Shown: one piece after another, positions 32,756-42,563 of the stretch
How positions within the stretch are numbered: position 1 is the first letter of the stretch
Layout: every line of letters starts with the position of its first letter
Origin: Buttiauxella gaviniae
Lineage (GTDB): Bacteria > Pseudomonadota > Gammaproteobacteria > Enterobacterales > Enterobacteriaceae
Assembly (NCBI RefSeq): GCF_040786275.1
Contig: NZ_JBFMVT010000002.1
Location: forward strand, 992,001 to 1,056,000
Reading direction: 5' to 3'
Length of the DNA: 64,000 nucleotides
The notes under the pieces: model-generated
The model's input: only the letters and a program-made list of their open reading frames with translations
Told to the model about the DNA's origin: nothing
The model's database searches: none
Program-made: the position numbers and the translations under genes

Positions 32756-34180
32756 CTATTGCCCATCCTGACTGGTGAACTGCGCCAACTGATGTTCACA
32801 AAGAAAACGAAACGAATTAGTCGGAAATGAGAGCGGCAGCCGCAGAGCGCAGGCGCTCGCCGTGTTGTTCATTTCCGCATTGAGTAATTGCAATGTAATG
32901 CGATAGGTTCGCGCAGCCGGGCGCGGGAGCTCGCTCTGGCGGTACATTTCTGCCAGATAATAGTGCGCAGGCCAGTAGCCAGGCTGTTGATAAACCACCT
33001 GTTTAAACCACGCAATGGCCTGCTGGGTGTGGTGCTGCCACATCATGGCAAGGCCGAGCAGCATTTTTGCTTCCGCCGACCACTCATCAAGCTCCAGAAC
33101 CTGCTGTGCGCTCTGAGCCGTTTGCTCAAATTCACATTTTTCCAGCGCAATGGCCGCTTTAATCACCAGCGCTTCCTGGTGCTGCGCATCGCTATTTAAC
33201 ACCTGATTTATCAACGTTTCGGCTTCGGCAAAGCGCTTGTCTGCCACACAGGTGAGCGCTTTTTTGATCCAGATATCGCACTGCTGCGAGGTCGGCATCG
33301 GAGCTGCCACAAACGGCGCTTGCGCAGGCGCAACCGGGGTGACGATTCGAGGCGGTACGCTGGCCGTCGGCGTCGGAGCACGTGCGGTTTTCGGCTGGCA
33401 GAAATAAAAATGCCCGTGCTCTTGCTTGAGCTTCAGAATGCCAAAGTTATTGGCGAGCGTTTCCGCATTGCCGAAGAACAGCGCCCCTTCGGGTTGCAGC
33501 ATGTTTAACAAGTTAAAATGCAGCAGGCGGCGCGTTTCGACATCAAAGTAAATTGAGACGTTTCGCAGCAAAATAATATCGAACTGAGGCTGGAGCTGTT
33601 CTTTGACGATATTTGAACGGTGGAATTTCACCTTATTGCGAATCAGGTCATGCAACTGAAACTGGTTCCCGTTGCGCGTGAAATAGTTTTGCTGCAATAA
33701 AGGATCGACGCCGCGAAACGAGTAGCTGGAATAGTTTGCCGCCCGGGCTTTTTCCAGAATTTTGGTATCGATGTCGCAGCCATGAATGTCCACCCGATCC
33801 GCAAAGGCCTCGTGGTATTTCTGGTGAAGTTTAATCGCCAGCGAGTAGGCTTCTTCCCCGGATGAACAGCCCGCGCTTAAAATACGCACCGGCCCTTCGC
33901 GCTGATTCAGAATACGCGGCACCAGTTTTTCGCAGACGATGTCCAACACTTCCGGTTCGCGGAAGAAATAGGTTTCGTTGATGGTCAGCAGGCTCAGGAG
34001 CTTATCGAACTCAATCGTCGATACGCAGAGCACCTCGTAATATTGCTCGCAGCTCTCCTTTCCCCGCTCGGTCATCCGCTGGTGCAGTGCCGCATTTAAC
34101 AATCCTTCCATGCCGTTAAAAAAATGCAGACCCACCCTTTCTTTAATCAGTGTTTTAAAGGCCGCAATATTTGGGATCAT
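32756..34180 (-). CDS. CheR methyltransferase with C-terminal TPR, WspC-like
   Basis: 474 residues. CheR N-terminal helical domain (about 1-75), SAM-dependent methyltransferase domain (about 85-270; VRILSAGCSSGEEAYSLAI, GCDIDTKILEKAR, IILLRNVSIYFD, LFFGNAETLAN), Pro/Ala-rich linker (about 275-305), then tetratricopeptide-like helices (about 310-440; AEAETLINQVLNSDAQHQEA, YYLAEMYRQSELPR). CheR fused to TPR is typical of WspC. It methylates glutamates of the receptor. Its ATG overlaps the cheB stop by four bases. Confidence 0.9.
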   Translation of the reverse strand: MIPNIAAFKTLIKERVGLHFFNGMEGLLNAALHQRMTERGKESCEQYYEVLCVSTIEFDKLLSLLTINETYFFREPEVLDIVCEKLVPRILNQREGPVRILSAGCSSGEEAYSLAIKLHQKYHEAFADRVDIHGCDIDTKILEKARAANYSSYSFRGVDPLLQQNYFTRNGNQFQLHDLIRNKVKFHRSNIVKEQLQPQFDIILLRNVSIYFDVETRRLLHFNLLNMLQPEGALFFGNAETLANNFGILKLKQEHGHFYFCQPKTARAPTPTASVPPRIVTPVAPAQAPFVAAPMPTSQQCDIWIKKALTCVADKRFAEAETLINQVLNSDAQHQEALVIKAAIALEKCEFEQTAQSAQQVLELDEWSAEAKMLLGLAMMWQHHTQQAIAWFKQVVYQQPGYWPAHYYLAEMYRQSELPRPAARTYRITLQLLNAEMNNTASACALRLPLSFPTNSFRFLCEHQLAQFTSQDGQ

Positions 34181-35247
34181 GGCAGTTTGCCCTCAGCTTG
34201 CCCGTGACGCGCCATCGCTATTAAAGCCCCTGCGAGCTTTTCCAGCGGAAGAATTTTGTGGATAACGTTTTTATCGATGGCAAATTTATTCATGCCAAAC
34301 ACCACGGAAGTGACTTCATCCTGCGCCAGGGTTTTACCGCCTTGCTGATAAATAGCCTCTATGCCACGGCAGCCATCGCTCCCCATGCCGGTCATGATGA
34401 GCCCGACCGCTTTGTCACGGTAAACTTCCGCCACGGACTCCAGCAGCAAATTACAGCTCGGGTGATAAACATCGCTCGCCTTACGCGCAATGGCGGCTAA
34501 GCGGTGATGTTTTTTGACCACCAGATGATGCTCCGGCGGCAGGATATAAACGCTGCCCGCGCGCAGCAGATCGTTCTCCAGGGCGAGCTGCACGTTAAGT
34601 TCGGTGACGCTATCGAGCCACTCCACCATGCTTTTCGCAAACCCATCGGCGATGTGCTGCGCGATGATAATTGGGCAGGGAAAAGCCGCAGGCAGCGCCT
34701 GGAGTAATTTGCTCAGAGCCTGCGGCCCACCGGTTGAGCAGGCAATCGCCAGCACGTACGGCCACGGTTGATGCAGATCGTTGGCGGCGATGTCTACCGG
34801 AGCGCTCTTCACCGGGGCATCCGCATGGTTACGCAAGCCCTGGATATGGCGAATCACCTTCACGCCCACCAGCATTTCGACCTGGCGATGCAACGCTTTG
34901 GTTGCCTGCGCCGACTCCCCAGGGTTGCTGACGACCGCCAATGCGCCACGGGTAATGTATTCCGCATCCCACTGCGCATCTGCGTAGTAGCGCATCACCA
35001 TGATCGGAATAGCGCAGGTCGCCATAATCGTTTCGATGGTTTCGACGTTTTCGCGGTCGGGCGCGCCTAACGTCAGCACCAGCAGTTGCGGCGCCATTTT
35101 TTTCACCAGGCTCGCCGCTTGCTCGCGGTGTACCGCCTGGCCCACCACCAAAATGTTCTTATTTATCTCGAGCTGTCGGATCAGATCATTGCGTAACTCT
35201 CCGCCATGATCGACGATCAGCACGCGGATATTAGGCGCGCTCATCAA
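34177..35247 (-). CDS. cheB: CheB methylesterase with degenerate receiver
   Basis: 356 residues. The methylesterase domain (about 160-350) is intact: Ser171 in ACSTGGPQAL, His198 in IIAQHIADGF, Asp291 in GMGSDGCRG. The N-terminal domain has the receiver outline (IRVLIVDHGGELRNDLIRQL) but the acidic pair is Asp-His, the phospho-acceptor position reads Thr59 (LLVLTLGAP where active CheBs have LDVEMP), and the switch Ser/Thr is lost (IMVMRYY). It therefore cannot be activated by Asp phosphorylation. It overlaps the receptor gene end by 17 bases. Confidence 0.9.
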   Translation of the reverse strand: MMSAPNIRVLIVDHGGELRNDLIRQLEINKNILVVGQAVHREQAASLVKKMAPQLLVLTLGAPDRENVETIETIMATCAIPIMVMRYYADAQWDAEYITRGALAVVSNPGESAQATKALHRQVEMLVGVKVIRHIQGLRNHADAPVKSAPVDIAANDLHQPWPYVLAIACSTGGPQALSKLLQALPAAFPCPIIIAQHIADGFAKSMVEWLDSVTELNVQLALENDLLRAGSVYILPPEHHLVVKKHHRLAAIARKASDVYHPSCNLLLESVAEVYRDKAVGLIMTGMGSDGCRGIEAIYQQGGKTLAQDEVTSVVFGMNKFAIDKNVIHKILPLEKLAGALIAMARHGQAEGKLP

Positions 35248-37330
35248 GGTTATCCGTTAATTTGAAAGACCTTGACGCCTTGTTTAAATCATTGGAAAGC
35301 TCAGTCATATCCTGGCTGATAGCCAAAATATCTTTGATCGACTGCGAGGTGTAGTTACTGGCAACGACAATTTCACGAAGCGCCATAACCACCTGATTAC
35401 TTGCGGTTTTCTGCTGCTGGGTGGAGAGTGAAATCTGCATTGCCGCCGTAGACGTTTGCTCGGCAGTCGCCACAATATCGTGCAGGCGTTCGGCGCTGAC
35501 TTTACAGGCTTTGGTGCCCGCTTTAATGCTGTTGCTGCCTTTCTCTGCGTTGAGCACCAGTCGGTTAATCGAGTTTTGGATTTCGCTAATCTTGTTCTCA
35601 ATTTCAAACGTGGACTCAGTCACTGAGTCGGCCAGGCGGCGAATTTCTGCGGCAACCACCGAGAAACGCTTGCCGGACTCGCCCGCACTTGAGGCTTCTA
35701 ACGCGGCGTTAAACGCGATCAGCTTGGTTTGATCCGCAACGTTATTGATGATCACCATCACGCGGCTGATCTCTTTAGACTTGTTTCCCAACATCATGAT
35801 TTCACGCATGCTTTGCTGGTTGTCACTGTCGATATCAGACATGCGGTTAAGCAACTCGCCCATTGAGTCAGAGCCTTTGTTGCAGTCTTGCAGCGTGACG
35901 TTCGCAATATCGACTACCGCACGCGAGTGCTCGGCAATCTGCGTAGAAGAGGCGGACAGCTCTTCCATCGTGGAGGTGATTTCCGCCACTGAAGAAGAGG
36001 TTTCGACGCTGGTCGATGCCTGGCCGTCCACCGCTTCGGTAATGTTTAACGCCGCTTCATGCACATGCTGAGCGTGAGAAACCATATCTCCCACCAGCGA
36101 ATGCAGCGAGGCACGCATCATTTCATTGGCGGTAAGCAGCTCGCCGATTTCATCGTTGTGATCGACGTGAATATCTACCGTGAGATCGCCCTTGGCAATC
36201 GAGCGTGAAATAGCCAGCACGTTATTCAGGCGTCTTGAAATCAGGAAGCGGCTGGTCACCGCAATCACCAGCAAAATAATCGGCATCAGCAGCAGGCTGA
36301 AGGTCAGCAGGCTGTTACGCACCAGATTGCTGCTGCGGGCGACATCATCAACATAGCTGGTGGTCGCGACTATCCAGTTAATGCCGTCGATATATTCAAA
36401 TACGGAGACCTTTTTGCGCGGTGCCGCACCGTATCCGCTGACGGTATCGTAATAAATCGTTCCGTTTTTGCGGGCCAGCATATCCGCAAAGCGCTTATAG
36501 CCATTGGCATCGGTAATATTTTCAACTTGCTGATTAACTAATGTTGGGTGAGCCACCATCGTGCCTGGCGCAAACCCGGCATCCAGCACATAGGCGTAGC
36601 CGCCATCGCCAATATGCACGCCCAGTAGCTCTTTAATCACCGGTTGCAGGGCAAGTTTCACGTCAAAACCGACAGCCACGGCGCCAACAACCTGGCCGTA
36701 TTTATCCGCAATAGGCTCGTAATGGCTAATGAACTGCTTGCCGTACAGCACAACGACGCCGGAATAGGACTTATCTTTTAACAATGACGCAAGCGCCGGG
36801 TTGTCGTGGCTTAATACCGTCGCCGTAGCGATTTTGCCCTCTTTCCCCTGCAATGAGGTGGAAACGCGAACAAACTGGTCGCCTTCACGCACGAACGTGG
36901 AGGCAAAAACGCTGGTTAGCTCGGTAAAGTGTGAATTGATATGGGTATCGCTTAACAGCGCTTTTAACTCTTCTGCGTCCATGGTACGCAGAGGCTTAGA
37001 AGCCACATTCTGATAGTTGTTGATATACACATTGCTGTAGCGCTCGGCATCTCTCATCACGCGCTTAAATTCGGTGCTGATATTGTTATGGAAGATGCGA
37101 GTATTCGAGCTAAGCACTTCCAGCGAGGTGCTTTCTAGCTGTTTAGACAGATAGGACGAGAGCAGGAAAGAGGCGCCGATCAGCAGTATCGCGATAAACA
37201 ATACCAGCATGATCCCCAGTTTTATGGCGACACCCACGCGCAACTTATGCAGCCATGATGTCAGAAAAGTATCCGTGCCTTTTGAATTTTCAGCTTCTCC
37301 ATGACGCTGGAATTTAAAAAAGTTACTCAT
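35231..37330 (-). CDS. Methyl-accepting receptor with periplasmic Cache domain, WspA-like
   Basis: 699 residues. TM1 about 38-60, large periplasmic sensor (about 61-335, Cache type; IGDGGYAYVLDAGFAPGTMVAHP, IDGINWIVATTSYVDD), TM2 about 338-362, HAMP (LNNVLAISRSIAKGDLTVDI), then a cytoplasmic signalling helix bundle with hairpin tip AFNAALEASSAGESGKRFSVVAAE. The C-terminus has no NWETF-type CheR/CheB docking peptide. The tip departs from the usual LNAAIEAARAGE by having SS for AR. As first gene of the operon it is the likely input; Cache domains bind small metabolites, but the ligand is unknown. Confidence 0.92.
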   Translation of the reverse strand: MSNFFKFQRHGEAENSKGTDTFLTSWLHKLRVGVAIKLGIMLVLFIAILLIGASFLLSSYLSKQLESTSLEVLSSNTRIFHNNISTEFKRVMRDAERYSNVYINNYQNVASKPLRTMDAEELKALLSDTHINSHFTELTSVFASTFVREGDQFVRVSTSLQGKEGKIATATVLSHDNPALASLLKDKSYSGVVVLYGKQFISHYEPIADKYGQVVGAVAVGFDVKLALQPVIKELLGVHIGDGGYAYVLDAGFAPGTMVAHPTLVNQQVENITDANGYKRFADMLARKNGTIYYDTVSGYGAAPRKKVSVFEYIDGINWIVATTSYVDDVARSSNLVRNSLLTFSLLLMPIILLVIAVTSRFLISRRLNNVLAISRSIAKGDLTVDIHVDHNDEIGELLTANEMMRASLHSLVGDMVSHAQHVHEAALNITEAVDGQASTSVETSSSVAEITSTMEELSASSTQIAEHSRAVVDIANVTLQDCNKGSDSMGELLNRMSDIDSDNQQSMREIMMLGNKSKEISRVMVIINNVADQTKLIAFNAALEASSAGESGKRFSVVAAEIRRLADSVTESTFEIENKISEIQNSINRLVLNAEKGSNSIKAGTKACKVSAERLHDIVATAEQTSTAAMQISLSTQQQKTASNQVVMALREIVVASNYTSQSIKDILAISQDMTELSNDLNKASRSFKLTDNLDERA

Positions 37331-37423
37331 GGGTATCCAATTTTATAATGAAGTAAAATAAGGGCTGATTGATTACTTTGTATACCCTAAGTCATTGGAT
37401 GACGGGTATTTTTCTCAGCGATG

Positions 37424-39616
37424 TCATACCAACGTCAGTAATGGCACCGGCTTCCCGGTGTGATAACCCTGAAGCCAGTCCACGTTCATTCTTTCCAGAC
37501 AGCGTTGAATTTTTTCGTTTTCAACATACTCGGCGACCACCTGCATATTTTTCATTTTTGCAACATGGCAGAACGATTCAACGATGTAATGACTGACTTC
37601 GTTCTCGGTAATTTCCCGAATAAACGAGCCGTCTATTTTGAGAATATCCGCGCTCACGTCTCTTAACCGGGCATGGCTTGAAAAGCCGGTGCCAAAGTCA
37701 TCGATCGCCACACGGCATCCCAGGCTTTTCAGGGCGCGCACCGTATTCTGAGATTGTTCGGTATCTGACAGCGCATCCGCTTCGGTAATTTCAAAGATGA
37801 TGCGATGCGGATCGACGCCAAACTGGGTAAGCAGTAACTGAACGTTGTGAACAAAACTGGCACGGCAAACCGTAACCGGCGCCAGGTTGATAGAGAAACT
37901 GCGCTCCGGATATTCCTGCATATTTTTTAAGGTGTTTTTAATCACCCAAAGATCGATATCAGGTGCAAGCCCCGCATCGGTTGCCACCGGCAGGAAGCGG
38001 TCAGGGGGAATAAAGCGCCCCTCTTCATCGAGCATACGGAGCAGTATTTCGTGATAACGCTCTTCGCCACGGGTGCTGACGATGGGCTGCGCCATTAAGA
38101 CAAAGGCGTCGTTATCAAGCGTTTTTTGCAATACCGTACGAATGTCTGTCCGGCCAACGATATGGCTCTCGAGCATGCGGCTGGACTGTGCTTCGAGGTT
38201 TTCAGGCTTGCCGTTCACCAGCGAAAGCCCGGAAACGATCCCCAGTTTGCCGGTCAGGCTATAAACGTCATTGCAAAATTGAGTGGCGCGGCAGTATCCG
38301 AGGCCGCTGCGAAACCCGAGCTGCTGATTGTTATGGGTATAGCGAAACGTATTGGCCGCTTTATAGAGAATGCTCAGTCGCCCCCACGTCGGCTGTTCAA
38401 GTTTTAACAACAGCCCGAAGCCCGCATGGTAGTAAACCTTCTCGTCGCTATTGAGTTTTTCGCGCAGGTTTTCGGCCAGCTTCTTCTGGTATCTGGCGCG
38501 AAAATGCAGGCCGTAACGGCGGGAAAACAGTTCCATCTCAGGCACCTGAATCAGGCACACCGTGGAGTCAGGGGAGGCTTTAATATCCGCCTTCAGCGCC
38601 CGCAGATTGGGCATATTGGTCATCGGGTCGGTCAGGCCCATATTCAGAAGCTGTTCAAAACGCAGGGTGTTGAACCTGGCGAGCACGCCCATGATGACAA
38701 TGGTCAGCGTGAAGATAAATATGGCCGTGGATACCAGCATCTGGTGGAGCAGAAAATCATCGGTTAATGCGATGTAATTGGCGTTGTTCTTCGCCAGCAC
38801 GATCATCATTATCGTCCAGACCGGGCAGGTAAACACATAGCCAATGCGCACCGCACTCCACAGCATGAGCGGGAAAATCAGCATCAGGCTATAGAAGGTG
38901 AAGAAGATATTGCTCTGGTCAGGAATGTTCAGGCACACCATCAGCGTCAGCAGCAGCAGTGACCAGACGATAAAGCCGAGTAAGCCCACGTTTCCTGAAA
39001 ACTGGGATCTCATCGTCCTGAAACAGGTTAAAGCATATTTAGGGCGGGAGATGATGCGCAACACGGTATAAAAGAGAGGAATACCGGTGACGCAGCCGTT
39101 CATTACCCCTTGAATTCTCAACAAAGTATCGGCGCAGAAAATGTCCGGTAAAATCTTGCCCGGCTGGAAATTAATTTCAGTAAACCAGTAAACCATTTCC
39201 TTAAAAGCGATGCTTAACAGCGTATTACAGACGCACAGCCAAAGGATTCTTTTGGTGGTGAGCTGGATGCGCCCAAAACTTGCGGCACTGCGCCATCCGG
39301 TGTAACGGAAATAAAGAGAGTGGCTGATTAGCGCCGCAGTCAGGTAGCAAAACAGCTCATACGCTTCGGCTTCCGGGCGCAATAACAGCGTGAAGATGGC
39401 GAGAAGAAAAAAGCCGGAAACCGCTCTGTAGCCAAACAACACCAGCAATGCAGAGAGCGCCGCTAATCGCAGGTCATAAACCACAAGGATTTGGTCATCG
39501 AAAACGCGATGACTGCTGAGCAACTGCGCCAGCATGTACAGCAGGCACGGGAGAATCAGCGGTAAACCCCACTTTTTATTGGTATACGCTGCGCTGGTGC
39601 TCGCTGAAGAGTTCAA
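37424..39616 (-). CDS. MASE1-like membrane EAL phosphodiesterase, PdeF-like
   Basis: 730 residues from a TTG at 39616 with AGG upstream; no good ATG is near. N-terminal membrane region with about eight to ten segments (1-320), a degenerate GGDEF domain (about 325-460; signature replaced by AGFGLLLKL) and a C-terminal EAL domain (about 475-730). EAL residues are mostly present: E in HEILLRM, INLAPVTV, EITEADAL, IDDFGTG, LKIDGSFI, AEYVEN and LQGYHTGKP. The architecture and many motifs match E. coli PdeF (YfgF), which hydrolyses c-di-GMP under low oxygen. It lies 93 bases upstream of the receptor gene in the same direction, so it may lead the operon. Confidence 0.85.
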   Translation of the reverse strand: MNSSASTSAAYTNKKWGLPLILPCLLYMLAQLLSSHRVFDDQILVVYDLRLAALSALLVLFGYRAVSGFFLLAIFTLLLRPEAEAYELFCYLTAALISHSLYFRYTGWRSAASFGRIQLTTKRILWLCVCNTLLSIAFKEMVYWFTEINFQPGKILPDIFCADTLLRIQGVMNGCVTGIPLFYTVLRIISRPKYALTCFRTMRSQFSGNVGLLGFIVWSLLLLTLMVCLNIPDQSNIFFTFYSLMLIFPLMLWSAVRIGYVFTCPVWTIMMIVLAKNNANYIALTDDFLLHQMLVSTAIFIFTLTIVIMGVLARFNTLRFEQLLNMGLTDPMTNMPNLRALKADIKASPDSTVCLIQVPEMELFSRRYGLHFRARYQKKLAENLREKLNSDEKVYYHAGFGLLLKLEQPTWGRLSILYKAANTFRYTHNNQQLGFRSGLGYCRATQFCNDVYSLTGKLGIVSGLSLVNGKPENLEAQSSRMLESHIVGRTDIRTVLQKTLDNDAFVLMAQPIVSTRGEERYHEILLRMLDEEGRFIPPDRFLPVATDAGLAPDIDLWVIKNTLKNMQEYPERSFSINLAPVTVCRASFVHNVQLLLTQFGVDPHRIIFEITEADALSDTEQSQNTVRALKSLGCRVAIDDFGTGFSSHARLRDVSADILKIDGSFIREITENEVSHYIVESFCHVAKMKNMQVVAEYVENEKIQRCLERMNVDWLQGYHTGKPVPLLTLV

Positions 39617-40331
39617 GTATTTAACCTGTTAAGTATGCTGTGTGCTATTTAAGTGGCTGGGTGAGTGTCTGAGTAAAGGGGCAGCATCATGCCGCAGAGA
39701 TTAATAAATAAAACAAATAGCGTAATTAATTAACATTTATACCTACCGTAAAAAATAACGCACCTTTTTTTTGTAGGGGTATAAACACAAACAATTAATT
39801 AACAAATACCATTGATTGTTTTTAATAAATTTAATGACAAATAAACGACAAATTCATAAGCATTCTCAAATCATTTTTAATTGTATTCATTTTTCGAGCA
39901 AAAAAGAACTGCCATTTATAGGTAAAAATGGACAGTTTAATGACCTATGAAATAGCTTTTAATGAATCAAAATAAAATCACAACCACATGTTTTTGATGG
40001 AAATAACCAAAACAAACAGTGACTCTAACAAATTCCACACTGTAGATTGAAGGACAATATTCATCAGCATTAAACGTCTTTATTTAACTGGAACGTTAAA
40101 GAGAATCAATCATTCAATTAATTAGCGTTTAGTGTGCATTTTTTATCGTTGACTTGCCCCCCAGGGTTATCTATAGTCCCGCCGCGTATTTTCGCCTTTA
40201 TTTATTTTAGCATCAACAATGTTACACAATCGTTTATCATTGTTGACACAACGTCTGACACTCTTCATAAAAAAACTCACATAAACGCAACAGCCAGACA
40301 ATATATCGCATTGAGTTAATTTTTTTAATTC
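39617..40331. other. 715-base intergenic region between divergent c-di-GMP genes
   Basis: AT-rich control region between the PdeF-like gene (minus) and the GGDEF-EAL operon (plus). I find no convincing gene, RNA or known operator here. A 61-codon frame at 40134-40319 has no ribosome site or recognisable product. Promoters for both operons should lie here. Confidence 0.5.
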
Positions 40332-42563
40332 ATGAATCATTCGTATTCTTCAGGAAACCAACAATCTGTGGCTAAAAGTTTTTTCTCGCTTAAAAGCGTA
40401 AAAGGTTGGCACCATTCTATTGCAGGGAAAATCACCCAGTTTTTACTGGCGGGTATTCTTGTTGCATTTGGTGCAGGTGCGTGTGCCGGTTGGGGCCTAA
40501 TAGACAGCTTCTCGTATCAACAATGGGTGCACCAGGCTGAAGCGAATGCTCAGATCATGACGTATATCGTCCGTAACGTTTACACCAACGTTGCCGTAGG
40601 AACCAGCCCAACCGGGCAGATCACCCGTATCGTCTCAGAACATAAATTGGGCGATCCGGATTCCGTTATTCAAACGGGCTATAACCCCGTCGACGTTTTG
40701 GCTCTGACCTCGGTTCAAACCCGTAACCCAACGTGGCTTTTCCTCTATACCCCGGAAAAAGGTTTCCAGGGCATCAGCAATAATTCCGAAGCGCCCGAAG
40801 CCAAAATTCACTTCAAAGGTGAAAAAGCGACCGATGTCCTGGTGAATTATTACATTGGCTTCGCAGCGATAAACGGCAAAGAGTGTTTCATTAGCGCCGT
40901 TCCTATCCTTTCTCCATCAGGTGAAATCTTAGGAAGTTTAATCAGCAGTATCGGTGACAAGAGCCAGCTCTACGCCGCGTATGACGCGATGCTCAAGAAA
41001 ACCCTGGTGATTCTGACGTTGATTTTGCTCGGCACACTCGCGCTGGTGACGCTGTTTATGCGCCGCCTGTTCCGCCCGGTTCCGCTGCTGATTAACTCTT
41101 TGACGCGCATTGCGCATGAACAAACTGACTTGATTACCCCGTATTTAGATCAGGATGATGAAATCGGCAAGCTTGCCGCCGCCATTGAAAAACTCCGTGT
41201 CGCGATGGTGGAGCGTGATTACCTGCAACGTATGCAGGATATGTCGCAAAAAATGGAATACATGGCGCACCATGACTCCCTCACCGGTTTCCCGAACCGC
41301 GCCTCGTTTAGCCAGGCGCTGGATAAGTGCATCCGCGAAGTGAATCAGAACGGGCAGCTATTCAACCTGCTGCTTATCGATCTCGATAACTTTAAGCCGG
41401 TGAATGATACCTTCGGCCACACGGCGGGGGATGAGGTGCTGATCGGCGTCGCCCAGCGTCTTTCACTCCTGTTAGGCCCGATGGATTTTGCAGCACGTTT
41501 AGGCGGGGACGAATTTGCGATTTTGCAAAGCGTGAAGTCTGACAACTGCCAGGAAGCGGCTGCGCTGTCGCAGAAAATTGTGCGGGCGTTAAGTATTCCC
41601 TTCACCTACGGCACACATTCATTCGCCATCAGCTGTAGCGTGGGGATTGTTACCGCCCCTTCACAGGGCAATAGCGCCACCACGCTGATGATTAATGCCG
41701 ACCTGGCACTGTATGCTTCAAAACACAGCGGACGCGGCTGCTACCACTTCTTTGAAGATGGCATGATGATGAAGCACACCAACAGCGTGTTCGTTAACCA
41801 GGAAATCATCAACGGCATTGATAACAACGAGTTTGTGCTGCACTACCAGCCAATTATCGACCTGGAAAATGAAACGGTTTGCGGCTACGAATCCCTTATT
41901 CGCTGGAATCATCCGAGCAAGGGTCTGATCTACCCTGACTACTTTATTAATATTGCCGAAGAGTCCGGGCTGATTATTCGTTTGGGTGAGTGGATTATTC
42001 GTGAGTCTTGTATGGCTGCCGCCAAATGGCCGGAATCAATCAAAGTCGCGGTTAACGTTTCGGCTTATCAATTACATGGCCCAGGCCTGATTGATATTAT
42101 TGTTGATGCCCTAAAACAGAGCGGGCTTGCGGCAAATCGTCTGGAAATTGAAGTGACTGAATCGGAAAAACTGGATCAGTCGATAGCGCTGCCGGTCTTT
42201 AATAAAATTCGTGAAATGGGCATCTCTATTGCAATGGATGACCTGGGCACCGGTTACGCCGCGCTGGATTACCTGCTGATTTACCCGTTCACGCGAATTA
42301 AAATCGCGCGCACGCTGATTATGAAACTGGAGCAAGAAAGTGCCAGCCAATATCTGGTGGTGATGCTTATTCAGTTTGCGCAAAAATATGGCATGAGCGT
42401 TACCGCCGAAGGGGTTGAAACCGATCAACAGCGCACGATTTTGCGTCGTATCTCTTGTCAAAATGTACAGGGCTACTACTACAGCCGACCGTTGCCAGAA
42501 AAAGATCTGGAGCCAACATTTGGCAATAAAGTCAAAGACGGGGAAGTCTGTGATGTTACGTAA
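40332..42563 (+). CDS. Membrane GGDEF-EAL dual-domain protein
   Basis: 743 residues. TM1 about 33-57, periplasmic sensor about 58-225 (with NPTWLFLYTPEKGFQG; Cache/CHASE-like), TM2 about 226-248, HAMP-like linker, coiled segment, GGDEF (about 320-485; ARLGGDEFAIL intact, I-site Arg lost, GPMD) and EAL (about 495-735; ESLIRWNHP, VAVNVSAYQL, EIEVTESE, MDDLGTGYA, EGVE, NVQGYYYSRP). The motif after strand 6 is IKIARTL where active enzymes usually have KID, so phosphodiesterase activity is uncertain. First gene of an operon with two solute-binding proteins, LapG and LapD. No clear ribosome site. Confidence 0.88.
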   Translation: MNHSYSSGNQQSVAKSFFSLKSVKGWHHSIAGKITQFLLAGILVAFGAGACAGWGLIDSFSYQQWVHQAEANAQIMTYIVRNVYTNVAVGTSPTGQITRIVSEHKLGDPDSVIQTGYNPVDVLALTSVQTRNPTWLFLYTPEKGFQGISNNSEAPEAKIHFKGEKATDVLVNYYIGFAAINGKECFISAVPILSPSGEILGSLISSIGDKSQLYAAYDAMLKKTLVILTLILLGTLALVTLFMRRLFRPVPLLINSLTRIAHEQTDLITPYLDQDDEIGKLAAAIEKLRVAMVERDYLQRMQDMSQKMEYMAHHDSLTGFPNRASFSQALDKCIREVNQNGQLFNLLLIDLDNFKPVNDTFGHTAGDEVLIGVAQRLSLLLGPMDFAARLGGDEFAILQSVKSDNCQEAAALSQKIVRALSIPFTYGTHSFAISCSVGIVTAPSQGNSATTLMINADLALYASKHSGRGCYHFFEDGMMMKHTNSVFVNQEIINGIDNNEFVLHYQPIIDLENETVCGYESLIRWNHPSKGLIYPDYFINIAEESGLIIRLGEWIIRESCMAAAKWPESIKVAVNVSAYQLHGPGLIDIIVDALKQSGLAANRLEIEVTESEKLDQSIALPVFNKIREMGISIAMDDLGTGYAALDYLLIYPFTRIKIARTLIMKLEQESASQYLVVMLIQFAQKYGMSVTAEGVETDQQRTILRRISCQNVQGYYYSRPLPEKDLEPTFGNKVKDGEVCDVT

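Noticed and set aside
27647-37330. Flagellar chemotaxis operon
   Set aside because: CheA lacks P2 and has a C-terminal receiver, CheR has TPRs, no cheY/cheZ or flagellar genes are present, and the output is a GGDEF protein.
37379-37407. TATACCC...GACGGGTAT sequence resembling fused ERIC ends
   Set aside because: Only about 28 bases with a few end matches; it could arise by chance and lacks the AATTCGAGTTGC core.
40134-40319. 61-codon ORF in the gap before the GGDEF-EAL gene
   Set aside because: No ribosome site, no recognisable product, and low-complexity AT-rich surroundings.
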